Origin: Williamsia limnetica | GTDB lineage: Bacteria; Actinomycetota; Actinomycetes; Mycobacteriales; Mycobacteriaceae | Assembly: GCF_003217475.1 (NCBI RefSeq) | Contig: NZ_QJSP01000007.1 | Span: forward strand, 248,001 to 312,000 | Reading direction: 5' to 3' | Length of the DNA stretch: 64,000 bases | In this document: piece by piece, positions 50,091-58,452 of the stretch | How positions within the stretch are numbered: the first letter of the stretch is position 1 | Layout: every line of letters starts with the position of its first letter | Program-made: the position numbers and the translations under genes | The notes under the pieces: model-generated | Seen by the model: the letters and a program-made list of their open reading frames with translations, nothing else | Told to the model about the DNA's origin: nothing | Database searches by the model: none

Positions 50091-51254
50091 TCAAACTCCG
50101 GCAGAGGCGGTTTCCAACACAGCGGCATCGGCGGCATCGGCGGCCGGATACCGCAGGATGCCGCGGACGTTCTTACCGGCACGCATGTCGTCGTAGCCGT
50201 CGTTGACACCCTCGAGCGGGTAGCTGCGGGTCACCATGGCGTCGAGGTCGACAAATCCGCCGCTCCACAGTTCCAGGATCTTGGGGATGTCGGCACGCGG
50301 GTTGGCCGAGCCATAGAGGCTGCCGACGATCTGCTTTTCCTGCAGGGTCAGGTCCATCAGATTCACCGACACCTCACGCTCCATCATCGGATGGATGTTG
50401 GTGACAACGAGCCGTCCGCGTTTGGCGGTCATGGCCAAAGCCTTTGCGATCAAACGACCTTCACCCACACCCATGGCGCAGATGAACTTGTCGGCCCCCC
50501 GGTGCCAGGTCGCCTCGGCGACCACCTCCGGCGCTTCTTTCCACGACGCCGCGACGTGCGTGGCTCCCATGGACAAAGCGATCTCGCGCTTGTACTCGGA
50601 CGGATCGATCACCGTGATGGTCCGGGCACCGGACAGCTTCGCGCCCTGGACCGCGGCGGCACCGATGCCGCCGACACCGGCCACGACGACGTTCTCCCCC
50701 GGTTGCACGTCTGCGGTGTAGACCGCCGAGCCCCACCCGGTGATGAATCCGCAACCGAGCAGGCAGGCACGGTCGAGCGGATGGTGCGGTTCGATCTTGA
50801 TGCAACTGGCCTCGTTCACCACCGTGTGGTGGGCGAAGGAACCGACGCCGCACGACAGTGCCAGGTCTTCACCCTTGGTGTGATGCCGGGCGGTGTCGTC
50901 CTGAATCTGATTGCCGGAATATATCTTTGCACCGAGATCGCACAGGTTCTGGTGTCCGTTCGAGCACGACGGGCACCGGCCACACGACGGGATGAATCCG
51001 AAGACCACATGATCACCCGGCTCGAGCCAGGACACATGGGAGCCAACCTGCTTCACGACACCCGCACCTTCGTGTCCACCGATGCAGGGCAACCGGAACG
51101 GCATGTCGCCGGTCACGATGTGCTCGTCGGAGTGGCACATTCCCGACGCATGCAACTCGACGAGCACCTCTTGCTCCTTGGGTGCATCGAGTTCGATCGT
51201 CTCGATCTGCCATGCAGCATTGCGCTCCCACAGGACCGCGGCCTTGGTCTCCAT
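50091..51254 (-). CDS. NDMA-dependent zinc alcohol dehydrogenase
   Basis: A 387-residue medium-chain zinc alcohol dehydrogenase of the group that holds NAD firmly and is assayed with NDMA; it works with mycofactocin. The catalytic zinc ligands are in ASGMCHSDEH and GGHEGAGVV; the structural zinc loop is PSCGRCPSCSNGHQNLC, and FITGWGSAVYTADV precedes the Rossmann fold (VVAGVGGIGAAAVQGAK). The start METKAAVLWERNAAW is typical of this group. It would oxidise a primary alcohol to an aldehyde for the aldehyde dehydrogenase next to it. Last gene of the minus-strand operon. Confidence 0.88.
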   Translation of the reverse strand: METKAAVLWERNAAWQIETIELDAPKEQEVLVELHASGMCHSDEHIVTGDMPFRLPCIGGHEGAGVVKQVGSHVSWLEPGDHVVFGFIPSCGRCPSCSNGHQNLCDLGAKIYSGNQIQDDTARHHTKGEDLALSCGVGSFAHHTVVNEASCIKIEPHHPLDRACLLGCGFITGWGSAVYTADVQPGENVVVAGVGGIGAAAVQGAKLSGARTITVIDPSEYKREIALSMGATHVAASWKEAPEVVAEATWHRGADKFICAMGVGEGRLIAKALAMTAKRGRLVVTNIHPMMEREVSVNLMDLTLQEKQIVGSLYGSANPRADIPKILELWSGGFVDLDAMVTRSYPLEGVNDGYDDMRAGKNVRGILRYPAADAADAAVLETASAGV

Positions 51255-51291
51255 ATTGATTGTCCTTCCACACTGAGTTTTTGACGAGACG

Positions 51292-52743
51292 TCAGAGAAT
51301 GATCGATTGCGACTCGAGATATGCCGCGATGCCTTCCGGCCCACCTTCACGCCCGATACCCGACTTCTTGAATCCACCGAAAGGACTTCCGAAATCAAGC
51401 GGCGCGGGAGAATTGATCGACACCGAACCGGTTTGCATACGCGTCGCGACGCGCGTGGCCCGGGCGGGATCGGCCGACCAAACCGCACCCGCAAGTCCGT
51501 ATTCGGAATCGTTGGCCACGGCAACCGCATCGTCATCGTCGTCATAGGCGATGACAACGGCCACCGGACCGAACAACTCGTCCCGGGCGACCGCCATGTC
51601 GTTGTCGACATCCGCGAGCACTGTCGGGCTGACATACGACCCGTTGTCGAAACCCTCCGGCCGGTTTCCGCCTGCGACCACGCGGGCGCCGGCCTCGATC
51701 GCGGCGGCTACTGCAGTCTCGATCCGGTCACGTGATGCGACGTTGATCACCGGGCCGACTTCGGTGTCGCGCTCCGCCGGATCACCGATTCGCATCGCGG
51801 TGACGGCAGCGGCGAAAGGTTCGAGTATTTCGTCGTAGCGGCTGCGCGGCAGCAAGATACGGGTCTGTGCGGCGCAGATCTGACCGTTGTTGGCCATCAC
51901 GCCGGTGACCAGACCCTTGATGAGTTTGGAGTCTACGACGACGTCGTCGAGAACGACGGCGGCCGACTTACCGCCGAGTTCCAGCGTGACGCGGCGGACG
52001 TCCTGCGCGCAGGCGGCGCCGATTTGCTTTCCGGCACCGGTCGATCCGGTGAAGCTGACCTTGTCGACGCCGGGATGCGAAACGAGTGCCACGCCGGTGT
52101 CGACGCCACCGGAAACGATGTTGATCACGCCGGGCGGGATCCCGGCCTCTTCGATGCACTCACTGAGCATCGACAAACCAAGAGGCGCATCCGGCGACGG
52201 TTTGAGGACGATCGTGCACCCGGCGGCCAACGCCGGCGCCATCTTCAGCGCGGCGGTGAACAACGGGGCGTTCCAGGGAACGATCGCTCCGACCACACCG
52301 ACCGGGACTCGGCGGACCAGTACCTCGCCACCCATCACGGAAGGACGTTTCGCCTCGAACTCGTAGTCCGGAACGATTGCGGCACAGGACCGGTAGACGC
52401 CGAGAGTGGTGGCCAGCTGACCGAACGGTGTCCACTTGCGCGGCGAGCCGACTTCAGCCGAGATGACGTCGGCGAAGACCTTGGTCCTGGATTCGATCGC
52501 GTCGGCCAACGCGCCGATCGCCGTAGCGCGCTCGGTGGGGGTGCTGCGGCTCCAGGGACCGTGCTCGAGGGCCGCGCGGGCAGCCTCGACGGCGACCCCG
52601 ACGTCGGATGCCGTCGCCTCGCTGACCCGTCCGAGCACTTCACCGGACGCCGGGGACCGAACCTCGATCTCGGGCCCGGACGTCGGGCTCCACTTGCCCG
52701 ACACGTACATGCCTTCGTATTCGTACAACGTGCAACCTTTCAT
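51292..52743 (-). CDS. Aldehyde dehydrogenase
   Basis: A 483-residue aldehyde dehydrogenase with VPWNAPLFTAALKMAPA, FTGSTGAGKQI, LELGGKSAAVV and the catalytic Cys in NNGQICAAQTRILL. The ATG at 52743 follows GGAGAAGAA; an open frame further upstream lacks a ribosome site and runs through the F420 enzyme gene. It lies 37 nt before the alcohol dehydrogenase, so alcohol to acid oxidation is a likely pair. An operator variant (52804) is upstream. Confidence 0.89.
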   Translation of the reverse strand: MKGCTLYEYEGMYVSGKWSPTSGPEIEVRSPASGEVLGRVSEATASDVGVAVEAARAALEHGPWSRSTPTERATAIGALADAIESRTKVFADVISAEVGSPRKWTPFGQLATTLGVYRSCAAIVPDYEFEAKRPSVMGGEVLVRRVPVGVVGAIVPWNAPLFTAALKMAPALAAGCTIVLKPSPDAPLGLSMLSECIEEAGIPPGVINIVSGGVDTGVALVSHPGVDKVSFTGSTGAGKQIGAACAQDVRRVTLELGGKSAAVVLDDVVVDSKLIKGLVTGVMANNGQICAAQTRILLPRSRYDEILEPFAAAVTAMRIGDPAERDTEVGPVINVASRDRIETAVAAAIEAGARVVAGGNRPEGFDNGSYVSPTVLADVDNDMAVARDELFGPVAVVIAYDDDDDAVAVANDSEYGLAGAVWSADPARATRVATRMQTGSVSINSPAPLDFGSPFGGFKKSGIGREGGPEGIAAYLESQSIIL

Positions 52744-52803
52744 TTCTTCTCCGCGAGCGTCGGAGCCAAGGTGCAGCGGTCGCCCATCGAATCGGATCAA
52801 TTC

Positions 52804-52817
52804 TGGCAGTAATGTCA
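52804..52817. promoter_or_regulatory. Operator variant TGGCA-GTAA-TGTCA
   Basis: One mismatch from the perfect palindrome. It lies in the 106-bp gap between the F420 enzyme gene (ends 52850) and the aldehyde dehydrogenase start (52743), 61 nt upstream of the latter. It is followed on the plus strand by CTCTAGGG, like CTATAG at other sites. It marks an internal promoter for the ALDH/ADH pair. Confidence 0.5.
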
Positions 52818-52849
52818 CTCTAGGGCAAGGATCGCTCCCTGCCACCGTT

Positions 52850-53932
52850 TCAGCCGAACAGGGGCCCGAGTTGATCAGGCGTGCTGCCGTGTAGGACCAG
52901 TTCGTCGGCACCGGCGTCGCGGTACTTCTCGAAGGTCGCCCAACAGTCGCTCGCCGGGCCCACCGCTGACGCGGAGCGGATCCACTCCTCGGGCAGCGAA
53001 GACGCCACCTCGGTGAGTTGCTCGCGCGTCCGCACCGAATCCGCGGCCCCACGCACGCCGACCAGGTGTGGGTGGGCACGCAAGGCGTCGAGGTCATCGA
53101 CCGACCAGCCGTTGACCTTCGCCAACTGCTCGCCGAAATTGGGTATTTGGTAATACGTGACCGCACGTCCCCCGACGACGGCCATCTCCTCGGCGGGATC
53201 GAGGCCGGTCGCGACAACGACCGTCGCGTAAACACGCACGCTGCCGGCCGGCCGGCCGGCTTCCTTCTCGGCCTCCCGAACAATGTGCACCGAGCGTCCG
53301 ACCGCCTCCGGCGTCAGGAACGGGTGCAACAGGACCCCGTCAAAGTGCCGGCCGGCGATGCCGAGCCCCTTGGGCCCGATGGCCGCGAACACCAGCGGAG
53401 GAACCGGCTGGTCAGGAAGGTCCGTGAGTCGCAGGGACGGGTACTTGCCTGCGGGCCCGTCATATTTGACCTTCTCCCCGCGACACAGTCGCCGGAAGAG
53501 TTCCACCGAATCGACGATCGACGCATTCGTCGACGGCGGCAGGCCGACGGCTTTCCACATCGCGTCGACGGACCTACCTATACCGATGACGATGCGGCCA
53601 TTCGACATCGCCTGAGCAGTCATCGCCATCGATGCGAGCATCGCCGGATGCCGGGACTGAAAATGCGTGATGCCCGAGGCGATCTTGATCGAATCGGTGA
53701 CCTGGCCCATCGCACCGGCGAGGACCCCGAAATCCTTGGTGCCCCATCGTTCGCTGAGCCAGAGTGTGCGCAGCCCCAGTCGCTCGGCCTCGATCGCCTG
53801 ACCGATCGCCGGTCGCGGATCGGGCACCCGCCCCGGAAGCGTGTACGCACCGAGCGCGAGGGACGTCTGCTGCCCCGCGTCACCGATCGGGTTCGGCGCA
53901 ATTTCCACATTGTTGGATTTTCTGTCCGTCAT
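52850..53932 (-). CDS. LLM-class F420-dependent oxidoreductase
   Basis: A 360-residue luciferase-like protein: LGAYTLPGRVPDPRPAIGQA, LGLRTLWLSERWGTKDFGVL, IASGITHFQSRHPAMLASMA, MSNGRIVIGIGRS and PPLVFAAIGPKGLGIAGRHFDG. This pattern is that of the TIGR03857-type F420 group. It may oxidise an alcohol or reduce an enone with F420. It is divergent from the APH gene with an operator variant (53943) between the two starts. Confidence 0.85.
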   Translation of the reverse strand: MTDRKSNNVEIAPNPIGDAGQQTSLALGAYTLPGRVPDPRPAIGQAIEAERLGLRTLWLSERWGTKDFGVLAGAMGQVTDSIKIASGITHFQSRHPAMLASMAMTAQAMSNGRIVIGIGRSVDAMWKAVGLPPSTNASIVDSVELFRRLCRGEKVKYDGPAGKYPSLRLTDLPDQPVPPLVFAAIGPKGLGIAGRHFDGVLLHPFLTPEAVGRSVHIVREAEKEAGRPAGSVRVYATVVVATGLDPAEEMAVVGGRAVTYYQIPNFGEQLAKVNGWSVDDLDALRAHPHLVGVRGAADSVRTREQLTEVASSLPEEWIRSASAVGPASDCWATFEKYRDAGADELVLHGSTPDQLGPLFG

Positions 53933-53942
53933 AGCCCTATTC

Positions 53943-53957
53943 TGACAGTATTGGTCA
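53943..53957. promoter_or_regulatory. Operator variant TGACA-N5-GGTCA
   Basis: TGACA-GTATT-GGTCA lies between the divergent F420 enzyme (starts 53932) and APH (starts 54020) genes, directly before CTTTAGGAAAGG. The N5/GGTCA form is shared with the sites at 56062 and 60650 when read on the minus strand. Confidence 0.5.
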
Positions 53958-54019
53958 CTTTAGGAAAGGGCGTTCGCTTCCGAGTTCTCGGTGGCGTGCA
54001 ACCCAGGGAAGGCATTCGC

Positions 54020-55123
54020 ATGGTTTACACACCGACCCGAGGTGAACTCGGCGGCGGCGCTCGCGAGATTCTGGACTCGTGGTTGCCCGAACGTGTCGCT
54101 CCGGGCGGCACCGGATTCGAGATCTCGGACTTCTCCGCGCCCGACGCGGGCTACTCGGGCAAGACAGTCTTCTTCACTGCCAATTGGACGGACACCACCG
54201 GCACCCGGCAGGAAGTCGATTTGGTGCTGCGCATGCAGGCTTCCGACCATCAGTTGTTCACTGAACCGGACGCTCCCCGGCAGGCGGAGATCATGCAACG
54301 TCTCGGACGTAGCGCCGGCATCGCGGTGCCCCAGATCGTTTGGATCGAACACGACGACTCGATCCTCGGAGCCCCGTTCTATCTGATGCGTCGCGTCACC
54401 GGCCGGACGCCATCCGATGTCCCCAGCTGGCACAAGCGCGGCTGGACCACCGAGCTGTCGACATCCGAACGAGAGCTGTTGTGTGACAACGCGATCAAAT
54501 CGCTGGTCGCAATACACCAAGTCGACGACCGAGAACTGCTGAACTTTCTCCGCGCCGACCCGGCCACCGGAACCACCGGGCTGGCGCGCTATCTCGACAA
54601 CCTTCGCAGGTCGTACGAGTGGGCGCGCGAGGACCTCGTGGTCGGCGCCGATGTGCTGGAGCGGGCATTCGACGTCATCATGACCGAGGCCCCGGCCACC
54701 GACCGCGACGGCGTGGTGTGGGGCGACGCCCGGGTGGGCAATATGTCTTTCGCCGACGACATGTCCGTCGCCGCGCTCTTCGACTGGGAAACCGCCACCA
54801 CAGGCCCACCCGAGATCGACCTGGGTTGGTGGTTGATGTTCGAGGAGTTCCTCTGCGAGGCCTTGGGGTTCGCCCGGATGCCGGGAGTTCTCGACACCGA
54901 CGGCACCATTGATCGCTACCTCGAGTTCGGCGGCCGGATCGACGGCGACATCACCTATTACAAACTGGTGGCTGCGTTTGTGTTGTCGCTCATCAACAAT
55001 CGACTGGCCGTCCTGCTCGCCAGAGACGGCCTCGACGTCGATGTCGCACACAGCTATCCGAAAACCGTTGTCGCACTCGTCGAGCGATACCTGTCCGAAC
55101 TGCATACCGAAGGAACGAGATGA
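54020..55123 (+). CDS. APH-family phosphotransferase
   Basis: A 367-residue APH-fold kinase. The nucleotide loop is FSAPDAGYSGKTVFFTANW, the catalytic loop is DGVVWGDARVGNMSF (Asp and Asn kept; the His before Gly-Asp is Trp) and the metal site is AALFDWETATTGPPEIDLGW. It differs clearly from the APH protein at 32476. It opens a plus-strand operon with a MaoC pair and the tandem TetR. By analogy with LvaA it may phosphorylate a hydroxyacyl-CoA, but no acyl-CoA dehydrogenase of the LvaC type is next to it. AGGGAAGG before the ATG at 54020. Confidence 0.84.
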   Translation: MVYTPTRGELGGGAREILDSWLPERVAPGGTGFEISDFSAPDAGYSGKTVFFTANWTDTTGTRQEVDLVLRMQASDHQLFTEPDAPRQAEIMQRLGRSAGIAVPQIVWIEHDDSILGAPFYLMRRVTGRTPSDVPSWHKRGWTTELSTSERELLCDNAIKSLVAIHQVDDRELLNFLRADPATGTTGLARYLDNLRRSYEWAREDLVVGADVLERAFDVIMTEAPATDRDGVVWGDARVGNMSFADDMSVAALFDWETATTGPPEIDLGWWLMFEEFLCEALGFARMPGVLDTDGTIDRYLEFGGRIDGDITYYKLVAAFVLSLINNRLAVLLARDGLDVDVAHSYPKTVVALVERYLSELHTEGTR

Positions 55124-55572
55124 CCAGCACCTCCAACCCAGAAGCCTCGCCTGTCGGCGCCACCGGGCAACCCTGGGACATGGTGATCGAACAGGGCAAG
55201 ATTCGTGAGTTTGCGGCCGCCATGCAGTCGGACAACCCCGCATACCAGGGTCCGGACGCGATCATCCCTCCGACCTTTCTGGTCAACGCCGCGCACTGGG
55301 CCCCGGCCGGCGTACGGGTCACAGTCGGATTCGAACGCAAACGTCTCCTGCACGGCGAACAGGAGTACACATTCATCGGTCCACCGCCGAAAGTCGGTGA
55401 TGTGTTGACCGCGCAAGAACGGCTTGTCGACCGATACGAGAAGCCGGGCAAGCGAGGCGGGCAGATGCGTTTCGCAGTGGTGCTCACCGAGTACCGCGAT
55501 CGGGACGGCAACTTGGTTGCCCAGGCACAGGCCACCTTCATCGAACGAGCGGCACGAGGAGCATCTCAATGA
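55120..55572 (+). CDS. MaoC-like hydratase, N-terminal-type (FAS1 dehydratase) subunit
   Basis: A 150-residue hotdog protein of the FAS1-DH/MaoC N-terminal type: IEQGKIREFAAAMQSDNPAY, PPTFLVNAAHW and FIGPPPKVGDVLTAQERLVD. It lacks a full catalytic Asp-His pair and is expected to pair with the next protein as a heteromeric enoyl-CoA hydratase, as ChsH1/ChsH2 or HadAB do. ATGA overlaps on both sides. Confidence 0.85.
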   Translation: MTSTSNPEASPVGATGQPWDMVIEQGKIREFAAAMQSDNPAYQGPDAIIPPTFLVNAAHWAPAGVRVTVGFERKRLLHGEQEYTFIGPPPKVGDVLTAQERLVDRYEKPGKRGGQMRFAVVLTEYRDRDGNLVAQAQATFIERAARGASQ

Positions 55573-56000
55573 CCAGAACACAGGCCTCACTCGCCGTCGG
55601 CGACACTGCGACCCCGCGCGACTTCGGCCCCCTGACCCGTCAGATGTTCGTCCGCTATTCCTGCGCCTCGGGTGACCTCAACCCGATGCACTACGACGAC
55701 ACCATGGCGCGGAGTGCTGGAAACCCGTCCGTGTTCTCCCAAGGCATGCACCAGTCGGCACTGCTGGCGACGTTCGCGACCGACTGGCTCGGCGCCGAGA
55801 ACGTGCGACGGTTCGGCGTCCGGTTCCGCGAGCAGGTCTGGCCGGACGATGTCTTGACCTGTACCGGGACGGTCACTGCGATCATTGACGGAGCCGGCGG
55901 CGAGGTCCTGGTCACCGTAGAACTGCTCTGCACACGGCAAACCGGTGCCGTCGCGATCGCGGGATCAGCCGATTTCGTCGTCCCAGGGGCCACGACGTGA
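55569..56000 (+). CDS. MaoC-like enoyl-CoA hydratase, catalytic subunit
   Basis: A 143-residue MaoC hydratase. The hydratase-2 motif is present as YSCASGDLNPMHYDDTMAR, with Asp and His at the catalytic positions, then FSQGMHQSALLATFATDWLG. It would add water to an enoyl-CoA together with the preceding subunit. It is followed after 70 nt by the tandem TetR gene. Confidence 0.87.
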   Translation: MTRTQASLAVGDTATPRDFGPLTRQMFVRYSCASGDLNPMHYDDTMARSAGNPSVFSQGMHQSALLATFATDWLGAENVRRFGVRFREQVWPDDVLTCTGTVTAIIDGAGGEVLVTVELLCTRQTGAVAIAGSADFVVPGATT

Positions 56001-56061
56001 GGAAATCGACGGCACCCGACCCGGGCTGTCGTTCGTCAATCTCGCCGATCAGCAGTTAGGC

Positions 56062-56076
56062 TGACCTCCAGTGTCA
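56062..56076. promoter_or_regulatory. Operator variant over the start codon of the tandem-TetR gene
   Basis: TGACC-TCCAG-TGTCA (reading TGACA-N5-GGTCA on the minus strand) covers the GTG start codon at 56071-56073. It has the same form as the sites at 53943 and 60650. Its position suggests that the tandem TetR controls its own synthesis. Confidence 0.5.
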
Positions 56077-57405
56077 GATACAACGCCGATTACACGCAGA
56101 GCCAGCTACGGCCCGTCCAGCCCCGACGTGGGCAGCCGGGGCGCGAACACGCGTACCAAGATCGTCGACGTCTCGTTGGAGCTGTTCGGCCGGGTGGGGT
56201 TCTTCAACACCTCGGTCGATGCCATCGCCAAAGAAGCCGACATCTCCAGGGCCACTCTCTACCAGTATTTCCCGGGCAAGGACGAGATCTTTCTCGAGCT
56301 GCTCGATGTCTGCGGGCGGGCTCTCTTCCGCGTTGCGCGGCGCATCGGGCCGCTGGGCCCGACCAAGGTCGGGTTCGACAATCTGAACTGGTGGCTCGGC
56401 GAGTGGAGTTGGGTCTTCGACCGGTACTCGACGATGTTCGTGCAGTGGACGAGTGTGGCGATGGCAGACACCTCGGTCCGACCGCAGATCGATACATTCA
56501 TGTCCGGATACACGAGAATGGTCACCGCCCGCCTCGAGCAGTCCGAGTTGCAGGGCATGGAACCGCGGGTGGCTTCGATGGCGATGATCGCGATCGTGCA
56601 CCGCATCAACCTGTTCCTGGCCACCGACCGAACCTACGGGCGGGACACCCAGGCCGTCGTCGACTCGCTGTCCGTCTATCTGCAGTTGCTGCTGTTTCCG
56701 GAGACACCGTCATCCGTCCTGAACAGCATTCCCCTGGAGACGCCACCAGAAGATCCGGTCATCGAAGTACCCCCGCTGCCATCGACCGCTGGCCTGTCGG
56801 CCGCCGACCGAACCGCGAACCTCAGCAAGCGTGCGGTCAATACCGTTCGCACCCTTGTCGATGCCGGAGCAACCCAGTTCCAGCTCAAGGGCTACCACCG
56901 CACCAGCGTCGACGACATCGTCGAGCAGGCCGGTCTCGCCCGCGGAACGTTCTACAAGTATTTCAGCGAAAAGCAGGATCTTCTCGTAGCCATCAGTATC
57001 GAGGGAACCGAGCAGGCGATCGACCATGCCGCACGCTTGAGCAAGATCGATCTCACTGATCCCGACACGACTGAACTCCGCGCCTGGATCAGCAGCTTCA
57101 CCGCGTTCATGACGCGATACTCGGGTTCCATCGGTGCCTGGACCGAGAAGACCACGGACAACGATGTCGTGACCCAGTTGGGTATCTGCGGCCAGGCGGC
57201 GATGGATTCGGCCATGGTTGCGGACCTCATCACCAGAAAGCGGGACTACCCTTTCGATCCCGTGGTCGCGGCCATCATCTTCAGGTCACTTGTCGCGAGG
57301 ATCCCGCAAGCCGCACAAGAGCTTTCACCGCCGTTGTCGGACGAAGCAACTGCCGACCTCTTGATCGACTGCATCAGGCGCGGTTTCTTCACCCACCTGA
57401 CCTGA
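56071..57405 (+). CDS. Tandem TetR-domain regulator, Mce3R-like
   Basis: A 444-residue regulator with two complete TetR DNA-binding domains in one chain. The first is at about residues 25-75 (GFFNTSVDAIAKEADISRAT, LYQYFPGKDEIFLEL), the second at about 260-310 (GYHRTSVDDIVEQAGLARGT, FYKYFSEKQDLLVAI), each with its own ligand domain. This architecture is rare; Mce3R of M. tuberculosis is the known example. GTG start with no strong ribosome site and an operator-like palindrome over it. It lies after the MaoC pair. As a single chain with two HTH domains it could bind one palindrome as a monomer. Confidence 0.87.
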   Translation: MSDTTPITRRASYGPSSPDVGSRGANTRTKIVDVSLELFGRVGFFNTSVDAIAKEADISRATLYQYFPGKDEIFLELLDVCGRALFRVARRIGPLGPTKVGFDNLNWWLGEWSWVFDRYSTMFVQWTSVAMADTSVRPQIDTFMSGYTRMVTARLEQSELQGMEPRVASMAMIAIVHRINLFLATDRTYGRDTQAVVDSLSVYLQLLLFPETPSSVLNSIPLETPPEDPVIEVPPLPSTAGLSAADRTANLSKRAVNTVRTLVDAGATQFQLKGYHRTSVDDIVEQAGLARGTFYKYFSEKQDLLVAISIEGTEQAIDHAARLSKIDLTDPDTTELRAWISSFTAFMTRYSGSIGAWTEKTTDNDVVTQLGICGQAAMDSAMVADLITRKRDYPFDPVVAAIIFRSLVARIPQAAQELSPPLSDEATADLLIDCIRRGFFTHLT

Positions 57406-57508
57406 GTCACCCCTCTTGAATCTGACCACAGATCTTCATCTTCTGGCAGTCATTAGTACTGCCCTACTGCGTGTTTGAATCTCGATCACCGGCGCTCTTG
57501 ATTGTTTC

Positions 57509-57522
57509 TGACAATTATGTCA
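57509..57522. promoter_or_regulatory. Operator TGACA-ATTA-TGTCA
   Basis: A perfect copy of the palindrome, 70 nt upstream of the SDR start at 57592 and about 100 nt after the tandem-TetR stop. A second inverted repeat, GGCAGT-N7-ACTGCC, lies just upstream at 57445-57463. Confidence 0.6.
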
Positions 57523-57591
57523 TCTTTGATGAGGTTCTATTCGCCACGTCGGTACTCGATCGGGGTACCGCGGCAGGAGAGGAAACTCCAG

Positions 57592-58362
57592 ATGGATATA
57601 AGTCGCGCATCCGCACTCGTCACCGGTGGCGCCGGTGGTCTCGGCGAGGCCACGGTTCGCACCCTGGCCGCAGCCGGTACGTCGGTCGTCATCGCCGACC
57701 TCAATGACGAAAAGGGCAAAGCTCTCGAGGTCGAACTCGGTGACCACGTCCGCTACGTCAGCACCGATGTGCTGGACGAGAACAGTGTCAACGCGGCACT
57801 GGCGGTCGCCAATGAACTTGCGCCACTTCGTATTGTCGTCAACGCCCACGGTGGTTCCGCGGGTGCATCGCGCGTTGTCGGACGCGATGGCGAGCCGGCA
57901 TCGTTCGAACAGTTCCAGTGGTACATCAACCTCTTCCTCAACGGCACGTTCAACGTGCTGCGCCTGGGCGCTGCCGCGATGTCCAAAAACGAGCCCGATG
58001 AGGTCGGCAACCGTGGCGTCATCGTGAACACCGCGAGTATCGCTGCGTTCGAGGGCCAGATCGGCCAGACGGCCTACTCGGCCGCGAAGGGTGGTGTCGT
58101 AGGACTGACGCTGCCTGCCGCACGCGATCTGACGAAGCAGGGCATCCGCGTGATGGCCATCGCCCCCGGCACTTTCTTCACCCCCGCTTTCCAGATGGAA
58201 CGCGAAGAGGCCGAAAAGCACTGGGGATCAACGGTTCCCTATCCGAACCGGATGGGCAGCCCGTCAGAGTACGCGGCTCTGGTCGAGCACATCGCCAAGA
58301 ACGATTACCTCAATGGTGAGGTCATCCGTATCGACGGTGCACTGCGCTTCCAGCCGAAGTAG
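57592..58362 (+). CDS. SDR-family 3-hydroxyacyl-CoA dehydrogenase, HSD10-like
   Basis: A 256-residue SDR similar to type II 3-hydroxyacyl-CoA dehydrogenases: [59 protein letters not shown] with the catalytic residues, and the closing [23 protein letters not shown] is upstream of the ATG at 57592. It is a single-gene unit between a TGACA-N4-TGTCA operator and a long hairpin. Confidence 0.88.
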   Translation: MDISRASALVTGGAGGLGEATVRTLAAAGTSVVIADLNDEKGKALEVELGDHVRYVSTDVLDENSVNAALAVANELAPLRIVVNAHGGSAGASRVVGRDGEPASFEQFQWYINLFLNGTFNVLRLGAAAMSKNEPDEVGNRGVIVNTASIAAFEGQIGQTAYSAAKGGVVGLTLPAARDLTKQGIRVMAIAPGTFFTPAFQMEREEAEKHWGSTVPYPNRMGSPSEYAALVEHIAKNDYLNGEVIRIDGALRFQPK

Positions 58363-58383
58363 CAGGTTCGACACGTACGACGA

Positions 58384-58441
58384 ACAAAGTACACCGTTCA
58401 GTCACAACCACATGTGGTCATGTCTGAACGGTGTACTTTGT
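58384..58441. terminator. Bidirectional terminator, 18-bp stem
   Basis: Arms ACAAAGTACACCGTTCAG (58384-58401) and its complement (58424-58441). The 22-nt loop contains a smaller palindrome, ACCACATGTGGT. It lies between the convergent SDR and double acyl-CoA dehydrogenase genes. Confidence 0.75.
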
Positions 58442-58452
58442 GTTGCGGCCGG

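Noticed and set aside
52744-53283. N-terminal extension of the aldehyde dehydrogenase frame by about 180 codons
   Set aside because: It overlaps the F420 enzyme gene on the same strand in another frame and is Arg/Pro/Ser-rich. The ATG at 52743 fits the family start and ribosome site.
53018-54019. Upstream extension of the APH frame to a protein of about 700 residues
   Set aside because: The extra 334 codons lie opposite the F420 enzyme gene and have no family-like sequence. The ATG at 54020 has a good ribosome site and gives the normal length.
57445-57463. GGCAGT-N7-ACTGCC as another copy of the shared operator
   Set aside because: Arms and spacing differ from TGACA-N4-TGTCA. It may be a short terminator of the tandem-TetR gene.
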